Shown: positions 10,067 to 19,053 of the stretch, piece by piece
Layout of the letters: every line of letters starts with the position of its first letter
How positions within the stretch are numbered: the first letter of the stretch is position 1
Assembly (NCBI RefSeq): GCF_027947595.1
Contig: NZ_CP116257.1
Span: 6,322,001-6,386,000, forward strand
Origin: Streptomyces lienomycini
GTDB taxonomy: Bacteria > Actinomycetota > Actinomycetes > Streptomycetales > Streptomycetaceae
DNA: 64,000 nt
Direction of reading: 5' to 3'
Program-made: the position numbers and the translations under genes
Notes under the pieces: model-generated
Told to the model about the DNA's origin: nothing
What the model saw: the letters and a program-made list of their open reading frames with translations, nothing else
The model's database searches: none

Positions 10067-11008
10067 ATGCGCCCGATCTCCGCCCGCACCCGGCTCGCCA
10101 CCGTCTCCGCGCTGACCGCGCTCGGCGCCTTCGCCTCCCTGGGCACGGCGACCGCCGCCGACCCCGCGCTGAACGGCGAGTGGGCCCCCTTCACCCGCTG
10201 TCCCGTGGACGCCCCGGCGATGCTGGCCGCCGACGGCTTCGACAAGACCCCGCAGTGCGTGGTGTCCACCTCGGCGAGCGGCTCCATCAAACTGGGCGAC
10301 ACCACCGTGACGACCGGCAGGACCAACCTCCAGATCGGGGTCGTCCAGAACGCGGACGGCACCAGCAGCGTGGTCGCCCCGGCCTCCGGCGCGCTGGTCG
10401 CCGAGCCCGCCACCGTGCCCGGCGGACTGCTCGGCCTGATGTGCCCGAGCGACATATTCGTGATCACCGGCATCTGCGAGTCGCTGGAGAACTCCAGCCT
10501 CAACAAGATCACCGCCACCATGGAGTCCGCCGGCGCCCCCTACGCCTTCGACCAGACCGCGGGTGTCCTCACCGACATGCCCATCGTCGCCCTGCCGGTC
10601 CGCATCCACCTGGAGAACCCGCTGCTCGGCTCCAACTGCTACATCGGCTCGGCGGCCAACCCGATCGTGCTGCGCCCGGAGAACCGGAACTACCCGGAGT
10701 TCGGGATGACCTTCTACGACGGTGACGGCACCGTGAACGCGGCCGGCGAGATGAGCCGGATCAACCTCAGCGGCGCCACCCAGAACGACAGCACCTTCGC
10801 GGTGCCCGGCGCCACCGGCTGCGGCCTGAACGTCGGACTGATCAACCTGGCGGTGAACGCGAAGACCGGGCTGCCCTCCGCCGCCGGCGACAACAGCCTG
10901 ACCCTCAACGACACGCGGACCCACCTCACCGGTCTCAACGCTCCCGGGACCGTCGTCCCCGACGCCGGGAAGACCATGGCCGAGAACTGGCACTCCGCCG
11001 TGAAGTAA
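10067..11008 (+). CDS. secreted protein of unknown function
   Basis: 313 residues with a signal peptide (RTRLATVSALTALGAFASLGTATAA; likely cut after TAA). The mature protein has about six cysteines, a glycine/asparagine-rich beta-type composition and no recognisable catalytic site. It follows the DUF6801-like gene by 52 bases with ribosome site GGAAGG before ATG 10067, so the two are probably co-transcribed. A strong terminator hairpin follows at 11120. The three secreted genes look like a functional set, perhaps forming an extracellular complex, but nothing in the sequence shows which substrate they act on. Confidence 0.8.
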   Translation: MRPISARTRLATVSALTALGAFASLGTATAADPALNGEWAPFTRCPVDAPAMLAADGFDKTPQCVVSTSASGSIKLGDTTVTTGRTNLQIGVVQNADGTSSVVAPASGALVAEPATVPGGLLGLMCPSDIFVITGICESLENSSLNKITATMESAGAPYAFDQTAGVLTDMPIVALPVRIHLENPLLGSNCYIGSAANPIVLRPENRNYPEFGMTFYDGDGTVNAAGEMSRINLSGATQNDSTFAVPGATGCGLNVGLINLAVNAKTGLPSAAGDNSLTLNDTRTHLTGLNAPGTVVPDAGKTMAENWHSAVK

Positions 11009-11119
11009 CGGTCACGGGCACACACAACCGTGACACGATTCCTCCCCAAGAGATGTACACCGCACCAAAGTTGATTTACCGTCAGCTTTGCCAGACCGGT
11101 GAACGCCCGGTGGACCGGT

Positions 11120-11150
11120 CCGGGCCCCGCCCGTCGCGGGCGGGGCCCGG
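11120..11150 (+). terminator. strong terminator hairpin after secreted-protein operon
   Basis: A perfect 14-bp GC stem (arms 11120-11133 and 11137-11150, CCGGGCCCCGCCCG and its complement) with a 3-base TCG loop, placed between the last secreted gene and the PucR-type regulator. It should separate the two transcription units. Confidence 0.75.
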
Positions 11151-11191
11151 CCGGCCACCCCACCGGACATGTCGACGGCAAGGGATCACTC

Positions 11192-12403
11192 ATGCCCTCA
11201 ATCGCGCGTCCCTCGGTGCTCGGTGAACCGCTCGACCCGCTCCCCAAGAAGTTCGCCGCCTTCATGCGACCGCTGCTTCCGGGACTGCTCAACGAGATAC
11301 GGACCGAGGTCACCCGCACCTACCCGGTCTACGGCAGGCTGCTCAACGGCCCGGACGGCGACGCGATCCGCCAGGGCGTCGAGCAGGCGCTGACCGCCTT
11401 CGTGGACCGGGTGGCCGACCCCTCCAGCAGCTCCGAGCTGCGGGACGAACTGCTGCGCAGGTTCGGCCGGGTGGAGGCCTACGAGGGCCGCGACCTGGAG
11501 GTGCTCCAGGGCGCCTACCGGCTCGGCGCCCGCATCGCCCTGCGCCGGGCCAAGACACTGGGACGGCAGTACAGCCTCTCCCCCACCCTCATCCTCGCCT
11601 TCGCCGACGCCCTCTTCGCCTACGTCGAGGAGCTGGAGGCGATCACCCGCGAGGGGTACGCGGAGGTGCGCGAGCGCGCGGCCTCCGAGGAGTCCGCGTT
11701 ACGAAGACAGTTACTGCACTTCCTCCTGGCCTCCTCCCCGCTGCCCCGGACGACCGTCTCGGAGCTGTGCAAGGCCGCCGCCTGGGAACTGCCCCGGTCG
11801 TGCTTCCTCGTCGCCCTGCGCCCTCCGGTGCCGGAACACATCCAGCTGGGGCTCGACCGCGACGTCCTCGCCGACCTGGACATCCCGCAGCCGCATCTGC
11901 TGGTCCCCGGGGATCTCACCCCCGCCCGCCTCGACATGATCCGCACGGCCCTGGCCGGCACCCGCGCCGCGGTGGGCCTGACCGTCCCGCTCGAACAGGC
12001 CGCCGACTCCGTCCGCTGGGCCCGCCGGATCCTCCAGCTCGTTGACGACGATGTCATCACCGACGCCCCGCTGATCCGCTGCGAGGACCACCTGACGACG
12101 CTGTGGCTGCTGTCCGACTCCGCCCTCGTGGACCGTGTCGCGGCCCGTGAACTGGCCCCGCTCGACGACCTGCCCGCCAGGCGGCGCGACCGGCTCGTGG
12201 AGACCCTCCGCGTCCACGTCTCCACCCGGGCGCCCGCGGAGCAGGTCGGCGAGGTGCTGGGCGTGCACGCCCAGACCGTCCGCTACCGGCTGCGGACGCT
12301 GGACGCCTACCTGGGCGACCGGCTCGCCGACCCCGACCACCGCTTCGCCATCGAGGTGGCCCTGCGCTCGCTGCACCTGCGCGGCCACGACGACGCGACG
12401 TGA
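11192..12403 (+). CDS. PucR-type helix-turn-helix transcriptional regulator with two TTA codons
   Basis: 403 residues. The C-terminus is a PucR-type HTH (about 340-395): LVETLRVHV, then AEQVGEVLGVHAQTVRYRLRTLDAYLGDRL. The middle part resembles the CdaR/GGDEF-like region found before such HTHs, and the N-terminal 170 residues form an all-helical domain. PucR-family proteins are usually activators or repressors of neighbouring genes, so the secreted-protein operon is the likely target. ATG 11192 has AGGGA upstream. In-frame TTA codons at 11699-11701 and 11711-11713 lie in a short run with rare CGA and AGA arginine codons. TTA is decoded in Streptomyces only by the bldA tRNA, so translation may be linked to development. 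Confidence 0.85.
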   Translation: MPSIARPSVLGEPLDPLPKKFAAFMRPLLPGLLNEIRTEVTRTYPVYGRLLNGPDGDAIRQGVEQALTAFVDRVADPSSSSELRDELLRRFGRVEAYEGRDLEVLQGAYRLGARIALRRAKTLGRQYSLSPTLILAFADALFAYVEELEAITREGYAEVRERAASEESALRRQLLHFLLASSPLPRTTVSELCKAAAWELPRSCFLVALRPPVPEHIQLGLDRDVLADLDIPQPHLLVPGDLTPARLDMIRTALAGTRAAVGLTVPLEQAADSVRWARRILQLVDDDVITDAPLIRCEDHLTTLWLLSDSALVDRVAARELAPLDDLPARRRDRLVETLRVHVSTRAPAEQVGEVLGVHAQTVRYRLRTLDAYLGDRLADPDHRFAIEVALRSLHLRGHDDAT

Positions 12404-12483
12404 CCCGCCGCGGATGACGCACCGGTGAACTCCTGGCGGACGGTCGGCGCTCCCGCCCCCGGCCGTGTCCCGCTGCCGCCACC

Positions 12484-14055
12484 ATGGGCCGCGTGAAGGG
12501 TGTTTCGTGGGAGTCGGTCATCGCCGTGCTCGGCCTCGCCGTGCCGGTGACCGCCGCGCTGTGGGAGTTCTTCCTCGCCGGGCGCAAGCGGCTCGGCTAC
12601 CGCGTCCAGATGGACACCACCGTCCGGGACTCGTCGACCTCGGGGCCCGAGACCCGGGTGTTCCAGCGGATGCAGTGGGACGGCAGGACGCTGACCGACC
12701 CGTCCGTGGTGCTGCTGCGGATCGAGAACGCGGGCTGGTCCCCGATCGTGGAGAGCGACTACGTGGCGCCCGCCACCGATCCGGTGGGCGTCAGCATCGC
12801 CTTCCCGGGCCGGCGGGTCGTCGGCATGGCCGTGACGGAGCGCAGCCGGAACGTGCCGCGCAGCTTCTTCACGCCCGACCGGCCGGGATTCGCCGCCACC
12901 GACGGCGTGATCAGGCTGCCCAAGGTGATACTCAACCGCCGGGCCCACTACAAGGTGCTGGCGGTCCTGGACCGCGAGGCGGGGTTCGACGACACCGAGT
13001 TCCCCGATCCGGAGGTCACCGCGGGCGTCGTCGGCGGGGTGCGGGGCGGGACCGCCAGGAAGACCGAGTACTCCCCGTTCGCCTCCCGGCCGGTCCGCTG
13101 GCTGCTCGCCGTCCTCGTCCTGGTGAGCGTCGCCCAGTCGGTGTCCACGTTCGCGCGGGGCGAGGAGGCCGCGGCCGCGCCGCTGGACTGCGCCGCCGGG
13201 ACCCTGCGCCTGTCGGGTTCCACCGCGTTCCGGCCGGTCCTGGAACTGGCCGCCGAGCAGTACACGAAGACCTGTCCGAACGCGCGGATCCCGCTGTCCG
13301 ACGGCTCCTTCGAGGGCAGTGTCCCGGGGCTGGACACGCTGGCCGCGGCCGGGGACGCGGCCGCCCCGGCGGACGGTGCGGGGCTGGGCGACCGGCTGGC
13401 GTTCAGCGACGGGCCGAAGTCCGACGGCCGCCCTCGGCTGCTGCCCAGGCCCGTCGCCCTGTCCCTGTTCACGCTGGTGGTGAACCCGGACACCGGCGTC
13501 CGGGACCTCTCCCTGCGGCAGGTCAGGGACCTCTACGCGGGGCGGATCACCAACTGGCGGCAGGTCGGCGGCGACGACCTGCCCGTCCGGCTCGTCAGCC
13601 GCAACCCGGGCTCCGGCACCCGCACCGCCCTGCAGCGGCGGGTGCTGGACGACCGGCCGCTGCCCGCGGTCACGGCGAACGACTGCCGGAGCCTGGACAC
13701 CGGCCGGGCCGGACGCTGCGAGGTCGCCGACACCCCGGTCCTGCTGGACACCGTCGCCTCGGTCCCCGGCGCGCTCGGGCACAGCGAGGTCGGCGCCGCG
13801 GCCGCCCACCGGGGGGTGCGGCAGGTCCGCATCGACGGCTTCCCGGCGACGCTGGAGGGCGCCGACCAGGGCGCGTACCCCTACTGGGAGACCGAGATCG
13901 CCTACACCTACGGCGAACCGCCGGCCGACTCGATCGCCGCGGGCTTCCTGCGCTACCTCGCCGACGAGGTCGGCAAGGACGTCATCCGCTCCCAGGGCCA
14001 CCGCCCCTGCGCCGAGCTGGACGAGCCGCTGCTGTGCCGGCCGGACGGGAGGTGA
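12484..14055 (+). CDS. membrane protein with C-terminal PstS-like substrate-binding domain
   Basis: 523 residues. A membrane helix near the N-terminus (about 8-30) is followed by a domain of about 150 residues (IENAGWSPI at about 80). A second helix at about 200-217 (WLLAVLVLVSVAQSV) leads to an extracytoplasmic PBP-like domain. That domain shows LRLSGSTAF near its start, LSLRQVRDLYAGRITNW, then SRNPGSGTRTALQ, the pattern of phosphate-binding PstS proteins. There are no PstA, PstB or PstC genes beside it, so it is probably a sensor or orphan binding protein, not a transporter subunit. No clear ribosome site precedes ATG 12484; GTG 12493 is an alternative. Confidence 0.75.
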   Translation: MGRVKGVSWESVIAVLGLAVPVTAALWEFFLAGRKRLGYRVQMDTTVRDSSTSGPETRVFQRMQWDGRTLTDPSVVLLRIENAGWSPIVESDYVAPATDPVGVSIAFPGRRVVGMAVTERSRNVPRSFFTPDRPGFAATDGVIRLPKVILNRRAHYKVLAVLDREAGFDDTEFPDPEVTAGVVGGVRGGTARKTEYSPFASRPVRWLLAVLVLVSVAQSVSTFARGEEAAAAPLDCAAGTLRLSGSTAFRPVLELAAEQYTKTCPNARIPLSDGSFEGSVPGLDTLAAAGDAAAPADGAGLGDRLAFSDGPKSDGRPRLLPRPVALSLFTLVVNPDTGVRDLSLRQVRDLYAGRITNWRQVGGDDLPVRLVSRNPGSGTRTALQRRVLDDRPLPAVTANDCRSLDTGRAGRCEVADTPVLLDTVASVPGALGHSEVGAAAAHRGVRQVRIDGFPATLEGADQGAYPYWETEIAYTYGEPPADSIAAGFLRYLADEVGKDVIRSQGHRPCAELDEPLLCRPDGR

Positions 14056-14074
14056 GCCCTCGCGGGGCCCGCGG

Positions 14075-14581
14075 CTACGGGTTCTCCCAGGCGGCCGGTT
14101 CCGCCGCGAGCCGCCGTACCGGGTCCGGCAGGGCGTCCGCCGCGAGGTCGGCGATCGTCACGCCCTCCAGGATCTCGCGCACATTGGCGCGCAGCGCCAC
14201 CCACAGCGGCAGCAGGGGCCCCGCCGTGCCCGTGTACACCAGGCCCGTCGGCCGTTCCCCGCGCACCGAGACGATCGGGCCGTCCACCGCCCGGATGACG
14301 TCCGCCACCGTGATGCCCGTCGCCTCGCGCGCCAGCCGGTAGCCGCCGCCCCCGCCGCGCCGGCTCTCGACGACGCCGCCGCGCCTGAGGTCCCCGAGGA
14401 TCCCCTCCAGGAATTTGTGCGGAATGTCCTGTGCGGCGGCCACGTCCTCCGCCCTGACCGGGGCACCGGCCGGGCAGCCGGCCTGCGAACCCTCCGGGGA
14501 ACCGACCTGGGAACGGCCCTGCCGCACGGCCAGTTCCACTACCGCCCGTACCGCGTAGTCCGCACGCGCCGAGATCCTCAT
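14075..14581 (-). CDS. Rrf2 family transcriptional regulator
   Basis: 168 residues with the Rrf2 opening MRISARADYAVRAVVELA, a recognition region (EDVAAAQDIPHKFLEGILGDLRRGGVVESRRG) and the GGGYRLARE wing. Rrf2 proteins such as IscR and NsrR bind Fe-S clusters through three cysteines after the wing. Here that region has none; the only cysteine is in an insertion near residue 36. The protein is therefore unlikely to be an Fe-S sensor and is closer to the cluster-free YwnA/CymR type. The insertion of about 15 residues (GSPEGSQAGCPAG) between helix 1 and the HTH is unusual. It starts 96 bp from the divergent GH35-like gene, with an inverted repeat between them. Confidence 0.9.
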   Translation of the reverse strand: MRISARADYAVRAVVELAVRQGRSQVGSPEGSQAGCPAGAPVRAEDVAAAQDIPHKFLEGILGDLRRGGVVESRRGGGGGYRLAREATGITVADVIRAVDGPIVSVRGERPTGLVYTGTAGPLLPLWVALRANVREILEGVTIADLAADALPDPVRRLAAEPAAWENP

Positions 14582-14586
14582 GCCGA

Positions 14587-14613
14587 CCATTGTGGCGTCC
14601 GCTGGGACAATGG
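14587..14613. promoter_or_regulatory. inverted repeat between Rrf2 regulator and GH35-like gene
   Basis: CCATTGT-N13-ACAATGG, a perfect 7-bp inverted repeat starting six bases upstream of the Rrf2 start codon, in the shared divergent promoter region. Its position and dyad symmetry suit an operator for the Rrf2 protein, which would repress itself and perhaps the divergent gene. Binding is inferred. Confidence 0.4.
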
Positions 14614-14677
14614 CCCGGCACGGGCGGTCCCGCGCACGGCGACGGGACCGGAGGCACAGGCAACAGGAGAGGCTCCC

Positions 14678-17425
14678 TTGGAGCACAGCGGGTTCAGCAG
14701 ACGAGCGTTCAGCGCCCTCGCGGGCACCACCGTCCTCGGTCTCGCGCTGGGCGGCAGCGTGAGCAGCGCGGCGCTGCCCGCCTCCGGTGCTCCCGGCCCC
14801 GTGCCCACCGGGCCGCCGCCCGGGCCGCCCGCCGCCGACGGGGTGCGCCACCAGGTCGCCATGGACCGGCACTCCCTGCTGGTGGACGGCAGGCGGCTGG
14901 CGCTGTGGTCGGGCGAGCTGCACCCCTTCCGGCTGCCGAGCCCCTCCCTGTGGCGGGACGTGCTGCAGAAGATGCGGGCGTACGGCCACAACGCGGTCAG
15001 CGTCCGCCTCGCCTGGAACCAGCACTCCCCCGCGCCCGGCGTGTACGACTTCTCCGGCGTCCGCGACCTCGACCTGTTCCTGCGCACGGCCGCCGAGTGC
15101 GCGCTGTACGTCGTGCTGCACCCCGGCCCGTACATCGGCGCGGACGTGGACGCCGGGGGCCTGCCCGGCTGGCTGACGACCGTCGGGGCCGGGGCCGGGG
15201 CCGCCGACCCGGCGTACCTGCGGCACGCCGACGAGTGGCTGAGCCGGGTCAACGCCGTCGTCGCCCGCCACCAGTTCACCCGGGGCACCGGCACGGTCCT
15301 GCTCTACCGGGCCGACACCCCCGAACGCGCCGACCTGGACCACCTGCGCACCAGGCTCCGCGCCGACGGCATCGAGGTGCCCCTGCTCCACGCGGGCGCC
15401 CCGCTCGCCTGGGAGGAGCCGGAGCGGACCCGGGACGCCGCCGAGGCGCGGCGGCTCCACCTCGCCCGGCTGGCACGGGGCAGCACGCTGCACAACGTCC
15501 ACATGGCGTTCGGCGGCACCTCCTGGGGGTGGCTGCCCGCGCCGTCCGCGCCGTCGCCGACGTACGACCCCACGGCGGCGATCGACGAGGCACGCCGGCC
15601 GACGGACAAGCTCGCCCCGCTCCACCAGCTCGGGCACCTGCTGCGCCACGTTCCGGACTTCACACGGATGACCGGGGCGCCGGCGGTCCGGGCCGCGGAC
15701 GCCCGCCTGCGGGTGCGGCATCTGGCCAACCCGGACACCGGCGCCCACGCGTACGTCGTGCGCAACGACTCCGCCGCCGACGTCACCTCGACGCTGCCGA
15801 TGGGCGGGACCGACGTGGAGGTCGCGGTCCCCGCCCGGGACGCGAAGCTGTTCGCCACGGGGCTGCACCTGGGCGCGGGCCGGAAGCTCGCCCACGCCAC
15901 CGTGCAGCCCATGCTGACGATGAGCGTCGGGCGGCTGGACGTCGCCGCGTTCGTGGGCCGGGCCGGGGAGATGGCGCACGTGGTCCTCGACTGCCCGAAC
16001 GAGCCGTGGCCGACCCGGCTGGACGAGGAGGCGGCCTGGGCCTTCGACGACGGCAGGCTGCACGTGTCGGTGCCGCTGAAGGAGGACCGGCTGACCCGGG
16101 TGCGGGTGCGCAGCGGCGAGACCGACCGCACCCTGCTGCTGATCGTCGCCGACGACGCCGCCTCCCTGCGGCTGTGGCCGTACGAGACCCCGTCGGGCCG
16201 CGTCCTGGTGCGGGGCCCCGAGCTGCTGCGCGAGGCCGCCCTCGACGGTGCCGTGATCCGGCTGACCGGCGACACCGTCGACGAGCGCGAACTGGAGGTG
16301 TGGGCGCCGCCCGGCATCACCGACGTCACCTGGAACGGCGAGGCGGTGCAGTCGGGCCTGGGCCGCGCCCTGAGCCTGATGACCGTGTGGCCGCTGCCCG
16401 GCGCGGCCGGTCCGGAGCTGCCCGCGCTGGACGGCTGGCGGCAGCGGACCGAGAACTTCGAGTCCCGGCCCGAGTACGGCGACGAGGGCTGGACGGCCGC
16501 CGACCGGCGCACGTCCGCGAGTACGACACCGGTCCCCGACGGGCAGCCGGTGCTCTTCGCCGACGACTACGGCTTCCACTACGGCGACGTCTGGTACCGG
16601 GGCCGGCTCACCGGCGCCGCCGGCCTGGAGTCGGTGTCCCTGTCGTACAGCACGGGCGCGCACGGGCTGCTGATGGCCTGGCTGGACGGGGAGCCGCTGG
16701 GCACGCACCGGCCGGGGGACGGGGACGACGGGGACGGGAAGGGCACCTGGACGGGCACGGCGGACCTCCGGCTTCCGGCGGCGGTGCGCGAGGCGCTGGG
16801 CGAGCGGCGCGGCGAGGACACCGCGGCCGTGCTCTCCGTCCTGGTCCGGCGCACCCAGCACGCCCAGGAGGACCCCCGCGCGGCCCGCGGGCTGACGGCG
16901 GCCCGGTTCGAGGGCGCCTCGCCCCGGGTGAGCTGGCGGATCATGGGCGCGGCCGCCGCCGACCCCGTGCGCGGGCCGCTCAACAACGGCGGGCTGTACG
17001 GGGAGCGCCACGGCTGGCACCTGCCCGGCTACGACGACGGCGGCTGGGAGCCGGTGTCGTCGCCGTCCCGCGGGGACCGGCGCCAGGGCGTGACCTGGTA
17101 CCGGACCGGGTTCCGGCTGGACGTCCCGCCGGAGGTGGACGCCTCGGTCGGGCTGCTCCTCGACGACGGCCCGGGCCGCGCCTCGCGCGTCCAGGTCTTC
17201 CTGAACGGCTGGAACCTGGGCGAGTACGTCGGTGGCGGCGCCCCGCACACCTTCGTGCTGCCGAACGGCGTCCTGCGCACCCGTGCCGCCGCCAACACCC
17301 TGGCCCTGGCGGTGCTGTCCGACGGCGAGAGCGCGCCGGGGCCCGGCGCGGTGCGCCTGGAGGCGCTGGGCAGCGCGGCCGGAGGGGTGCCGGTGGAGCC
17401 CGTCCCCTCCCCCGGGGCGCGCTGA
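14678..17425 (+). CDS. GH35 beta-galactosidase-like secreted protein, catalytic residues apparently missing
   Basis: 915 residues from TTG 14678, with AGGAGA seven bases upstream. A twin-arginine signal (SRRAFSALAG) suggests Tat export. The GH35 fold is recognisable: GELHPFRLP, LQKMRAYGHNAVSVRLAWNQHSP, VVLHPGPYIGADVDAGGLPGWL, and later VHMAFGGTSWGW, then YDPTAAIDEARRPTDK. In active members the strand after TRGGG-VI-YQ ends in the acid/base Glu of the ENEYG motif; here it reads TRGTGTVLLYRADTPE. The stretch that should carry the nucleophile (an EFW-type segment) is shortened to about 60 residues without it. C-terminal jelly-roll domains (about 600-900) remain. The enzyme is probably inactive or a carbohydrate-binding relic, although the reading frame is intact. 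Confidence 0.8.
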   Translation: MEHSGFSRRAFSALAGTTVLGLALGGSVSSAALPASGAPGPVPTGPPPGPPAADGVRHQVAMDRHSLLVDGRRLALWSGELHPFRLPSPSLWRDVLQKMRAYGHNAVSVRLAWNQHSPAPGVYDFSGVRDLDLFLRTAAECALYVVLHPGPYIGADVDAGGLPGWLTTVGAGAGAADPAYLRHADEWLSRVNAVVARHQFTRGTGTVLLYRADTPERADLDHLRTRLRADGIEVPLLHAGAPLAWEEPERTRDAAEARRLHLARLARGSTLHNVHMAFGGTSWGWLPAPSAPSPTYDPTAAIDEARRPTDKLAPLHQLGHLLRHVPDFTRMTGAPAVRAADARLRVRHLANPDTGAHAYVVRNDSAADVTSTLPMGGTDVEVAVPARDAKLFATGLHLGAGRKLAHATVQPMLTMSVGRLDVAAFVGRAGEMAHVVLDCPNEPWPTRLDEEAAWAFDDGRLHVSVPLKEDRLTRVRVRSGETDRTLLLIVADDAASLRLWPYETPSGRVLVRGPELLREAALDGAVIRLTGDTVDERELEVWAPPGITDVTWNGEAVQSGLGRALSLMTVWPLPGAAGPELPALDGWRQRTENFESRPEYGDEGWTAADRRTSASTTPVPDGQPVLFADDYGFHYGDVWYRGRLTGAAGLESVSLSYSTGAHGLLMAWLDGEPLGTHRPGDGDDGDGKGTWTGTADLRLPAAVREALGERRGEDTAAVLSVLVRRTQHAQEDPRAARGLTAARFEGASPRVSWRIMGAAAADPVRGPLNNGGLYGERHGWHLPGYDDGGWEPVSSPSRGDRRQGVTWYRTGFRLDVPPEVDASVGLLLDDGPGRASRVQVFLNGWNLGEYVGGGAPHTFVLPNGVLRTRAAANTLALAVLSDGESAPGPGAVRLEALGSAAGGVPVEPVPSPGAR

Positions 17426-17438
17426 CCCGGGCGGTCGC

Positions 17439-18944
17439 TCAGCGCAGCCGGATCACGTTCCAGGACAGCGGCTCCAGGGCGGCGGTGAGCCTGCCGCCGC
17501 TCAGCGCGGTGCCGTCCACCGGGTGCGGGGCGACGCGCTCGGGGTCGGCGAGGGTGTTGCGGGCGTCGGGGTCGGCGTCCGCGAGGGCGCTGTGCTCGAC
17601 GATGTCCGTCAGGTGGAGGCCGCTGAGGGCGACCTCCAGCGGGAGGGCCCCGGTGCGGGAGCGGTTGACGGCGAAGACGGTGACCGAGCCGTCCTCGGCG
17701 CGCACGGCGGTGGCGTGCAGCAGGTCGGCCTCGCCGTACTTCGCCGTCCCGTACGTCGGTGAGTCCACGCGGACGTCGAGGACCTCGCCGCGGCCGTACC
17801 GGGAGGCCTGGGAGAAGGGGAAGAACGTCGTCTGGCGCCAGGCCGGGCCGCCCGGCTCGGTCATGATCGGGGCGATGACGTTGACGAGCTGGGCGAGGCA
17901 GGCGACGGTGACGCGGTCGGCGTGCCTCAGCAGGGCGATCAGGAGCGAGCCGAGGACGACGGCGTCCAGGACGCTGTAGTTGTCCTCCAGGAGGCGGGGC
18001 GCCTCGGGCCAGTCCAGGGCGCTGACCTCGGCCTGCGCCTTGGACATGTACCAGACGTTCCACTCGTCGAAGGAGAGGTCGATCCGCTTCGTCGACTTGA
18101 GTCGGGCGCCGACGTGGTCGCAGGTGGCGACGACGCTCTCGATGAACGACTCCATGTCGACGGCGGAGGCGAGGAAGGAGTCGACGTCCCCGTCGTGGGG
18201 TTCGTAGTAGGCGTGCAGGGAGATGTGGTCGACCAGGTCGTAGGTCTCCTGGAGGACGGTCGCCTCCCAGGCGGCGAAGGTATCCATCGCCCGGCTCGAC
18301 GAACCGCAGGCGACCAGTTCGACGTCCGGGTCGATCCGGCGCATGGCGCGGGCGGTCTCGGCGGCGACGCGGCCGTACTCCTCGGCGGTCTTGTGGCCGG
18401 TCTGCCAGGGGCCGTCCATCTCGTTGCCGAGGCACCACAGCCGGATGCCGAAGGGGTCCTTGTCGCCGTGCTCGGCGCGCAGGTCGGAGAGCGCCGTGCC
18501 GGCGGGGTGGTTGGCGTACTCCTGGAGTGCGAGGGCCTCCGCCACGCCCCGGGTGCCGAGGTTGACGGCGATCATCGGCTCGGCCTGCGGGCCGATCTTC
18601 TTGAGGAAGGCGATGTACTCGGACAGGCCGAAGCGGTTGGTCTCGGTGGAGCGCCAGGCGAGGTCGAGGCGGCGCGGGCGGTCCCGCAGCGGGCCGACCG
18701 AGTCCTCCCACCTGTGGCCGGAGACGAAGTTGCCGCCGGGGTAGCGGACGGCGGTGACGCCGAGTTCCCGGACGAGTTCCAGCACGTCCTGGCGCAGGCC
18801 CTCGGCGTCCGCCGCGGGGTGGCCGGGTTCGAAGACGCCGGTGTACACGCAGCGACCGAGGTGTTCGACGAAGGAGCCGAAGAGACGGGGGTTGACTTCG
18901 CCGACGGTGAAGGCGGGGTCGAGGGTGAAGCGGGCGGCGCGCAT
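17439..18944 (-). CDS. alpha-L-arabinofuranosidase (GH51), probably intracellular
   Basis: Hydrolyses terminal alpha-L-arabinofuranosyl residues from arabino-oligosaccharides. 501 residues, the normal length for GH51. Seen: FGSFVEHLGRCVYTG, RYPGGNF, acid/base Glu175 in GNEMDG, HAYYEPHDGD, nucleophile Glu294 in DEWNVWY, and the C-terminal beta-domain ending SWNVIRL. There is no signal peptide, so it acts in the cytoplasm on imported oligosaccharides. ATG 18944 has AAAGGA upstream. It is convergent with the GH35-like gene (14 bp between stops), so the two are not in one operon. No sugar ABC transporter is adjacent. Confidence 0.93.
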   Translation of the reverse strand: MRAARFTLDPAFTVGEVNPRLFGSFVEHLGRCVYTGVFEPGHPAADAEGLRQDVLELVRELGVTAVRYPGGNFVSGHRWEDSVGPLRDRPRRLDLAWRSTETNRFGLSEYIAFLKKIGPQAEPMIAVNLGTRGVAEALALQEYANHPAGTALSDLRAEHGDKDPFGIRLWCLGNEMDGPWQTGHKTAEEYGRVAAETARAMRRIDPDVELVACGSSSRAMDTFAAWEATVLQETYDLVDHISLHAYYEPHDGDVDSFLASAVDMESFIESVVATCDHVGARLKSTKRIDLSFDEWNVWYMSKAQAEVSALDWPEAPRLLEDNYSVLDAVVLGSLLIALLRHADRVTVACLAQLVNVIAPIMTEPGGPAWRQTTFFPFSQASRYGRGEVLDVRVDSPTYGTAKYGEADLLHATAVRAEDGSVTVFAVNRSRTGALPLEVALSGLHLTDIVEHSALADADPDARNTLADPERVAPHPVDGTALSGGRLTAALEPLSWNVIRLR

Positions 18945-19014
18945 CTGTTCCTTTCGACGGGGGCGTCCTGCGGGGCGCTCCACTGGCCGGCCAGGCCCGT
19001 GCGGGCGACATGTT

Positions 19015-19030
19015 GTCCGAAATTCCGGAC
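19015..19030. promoter_or_regulatory. near-palindrome downstream of arabinofuranosidase promoter
   Basis: The 16-base GTCCGAAATTCCGGAC is nearly palindromic (one mismatched pair of positions) and lies between the predicted -10 box and the arabinofuranosidase start, where a repressor would block elongation. A further TTCGGAC occurs a few bases away. The regulator is not known from the window. Confidence 0.35.
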
Positions 19031-19053
19031 GGCGCCCGTGACTTCGGACGGGA

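Noticed and set aside
14075..17248. Very long minus-strand reading that would extend the Rrf2 gene to over 1000 codons
   Set aside because: The Rrf2 start MRISARADYAV is typical and the upstream part is antisense of the GH35-like gene.
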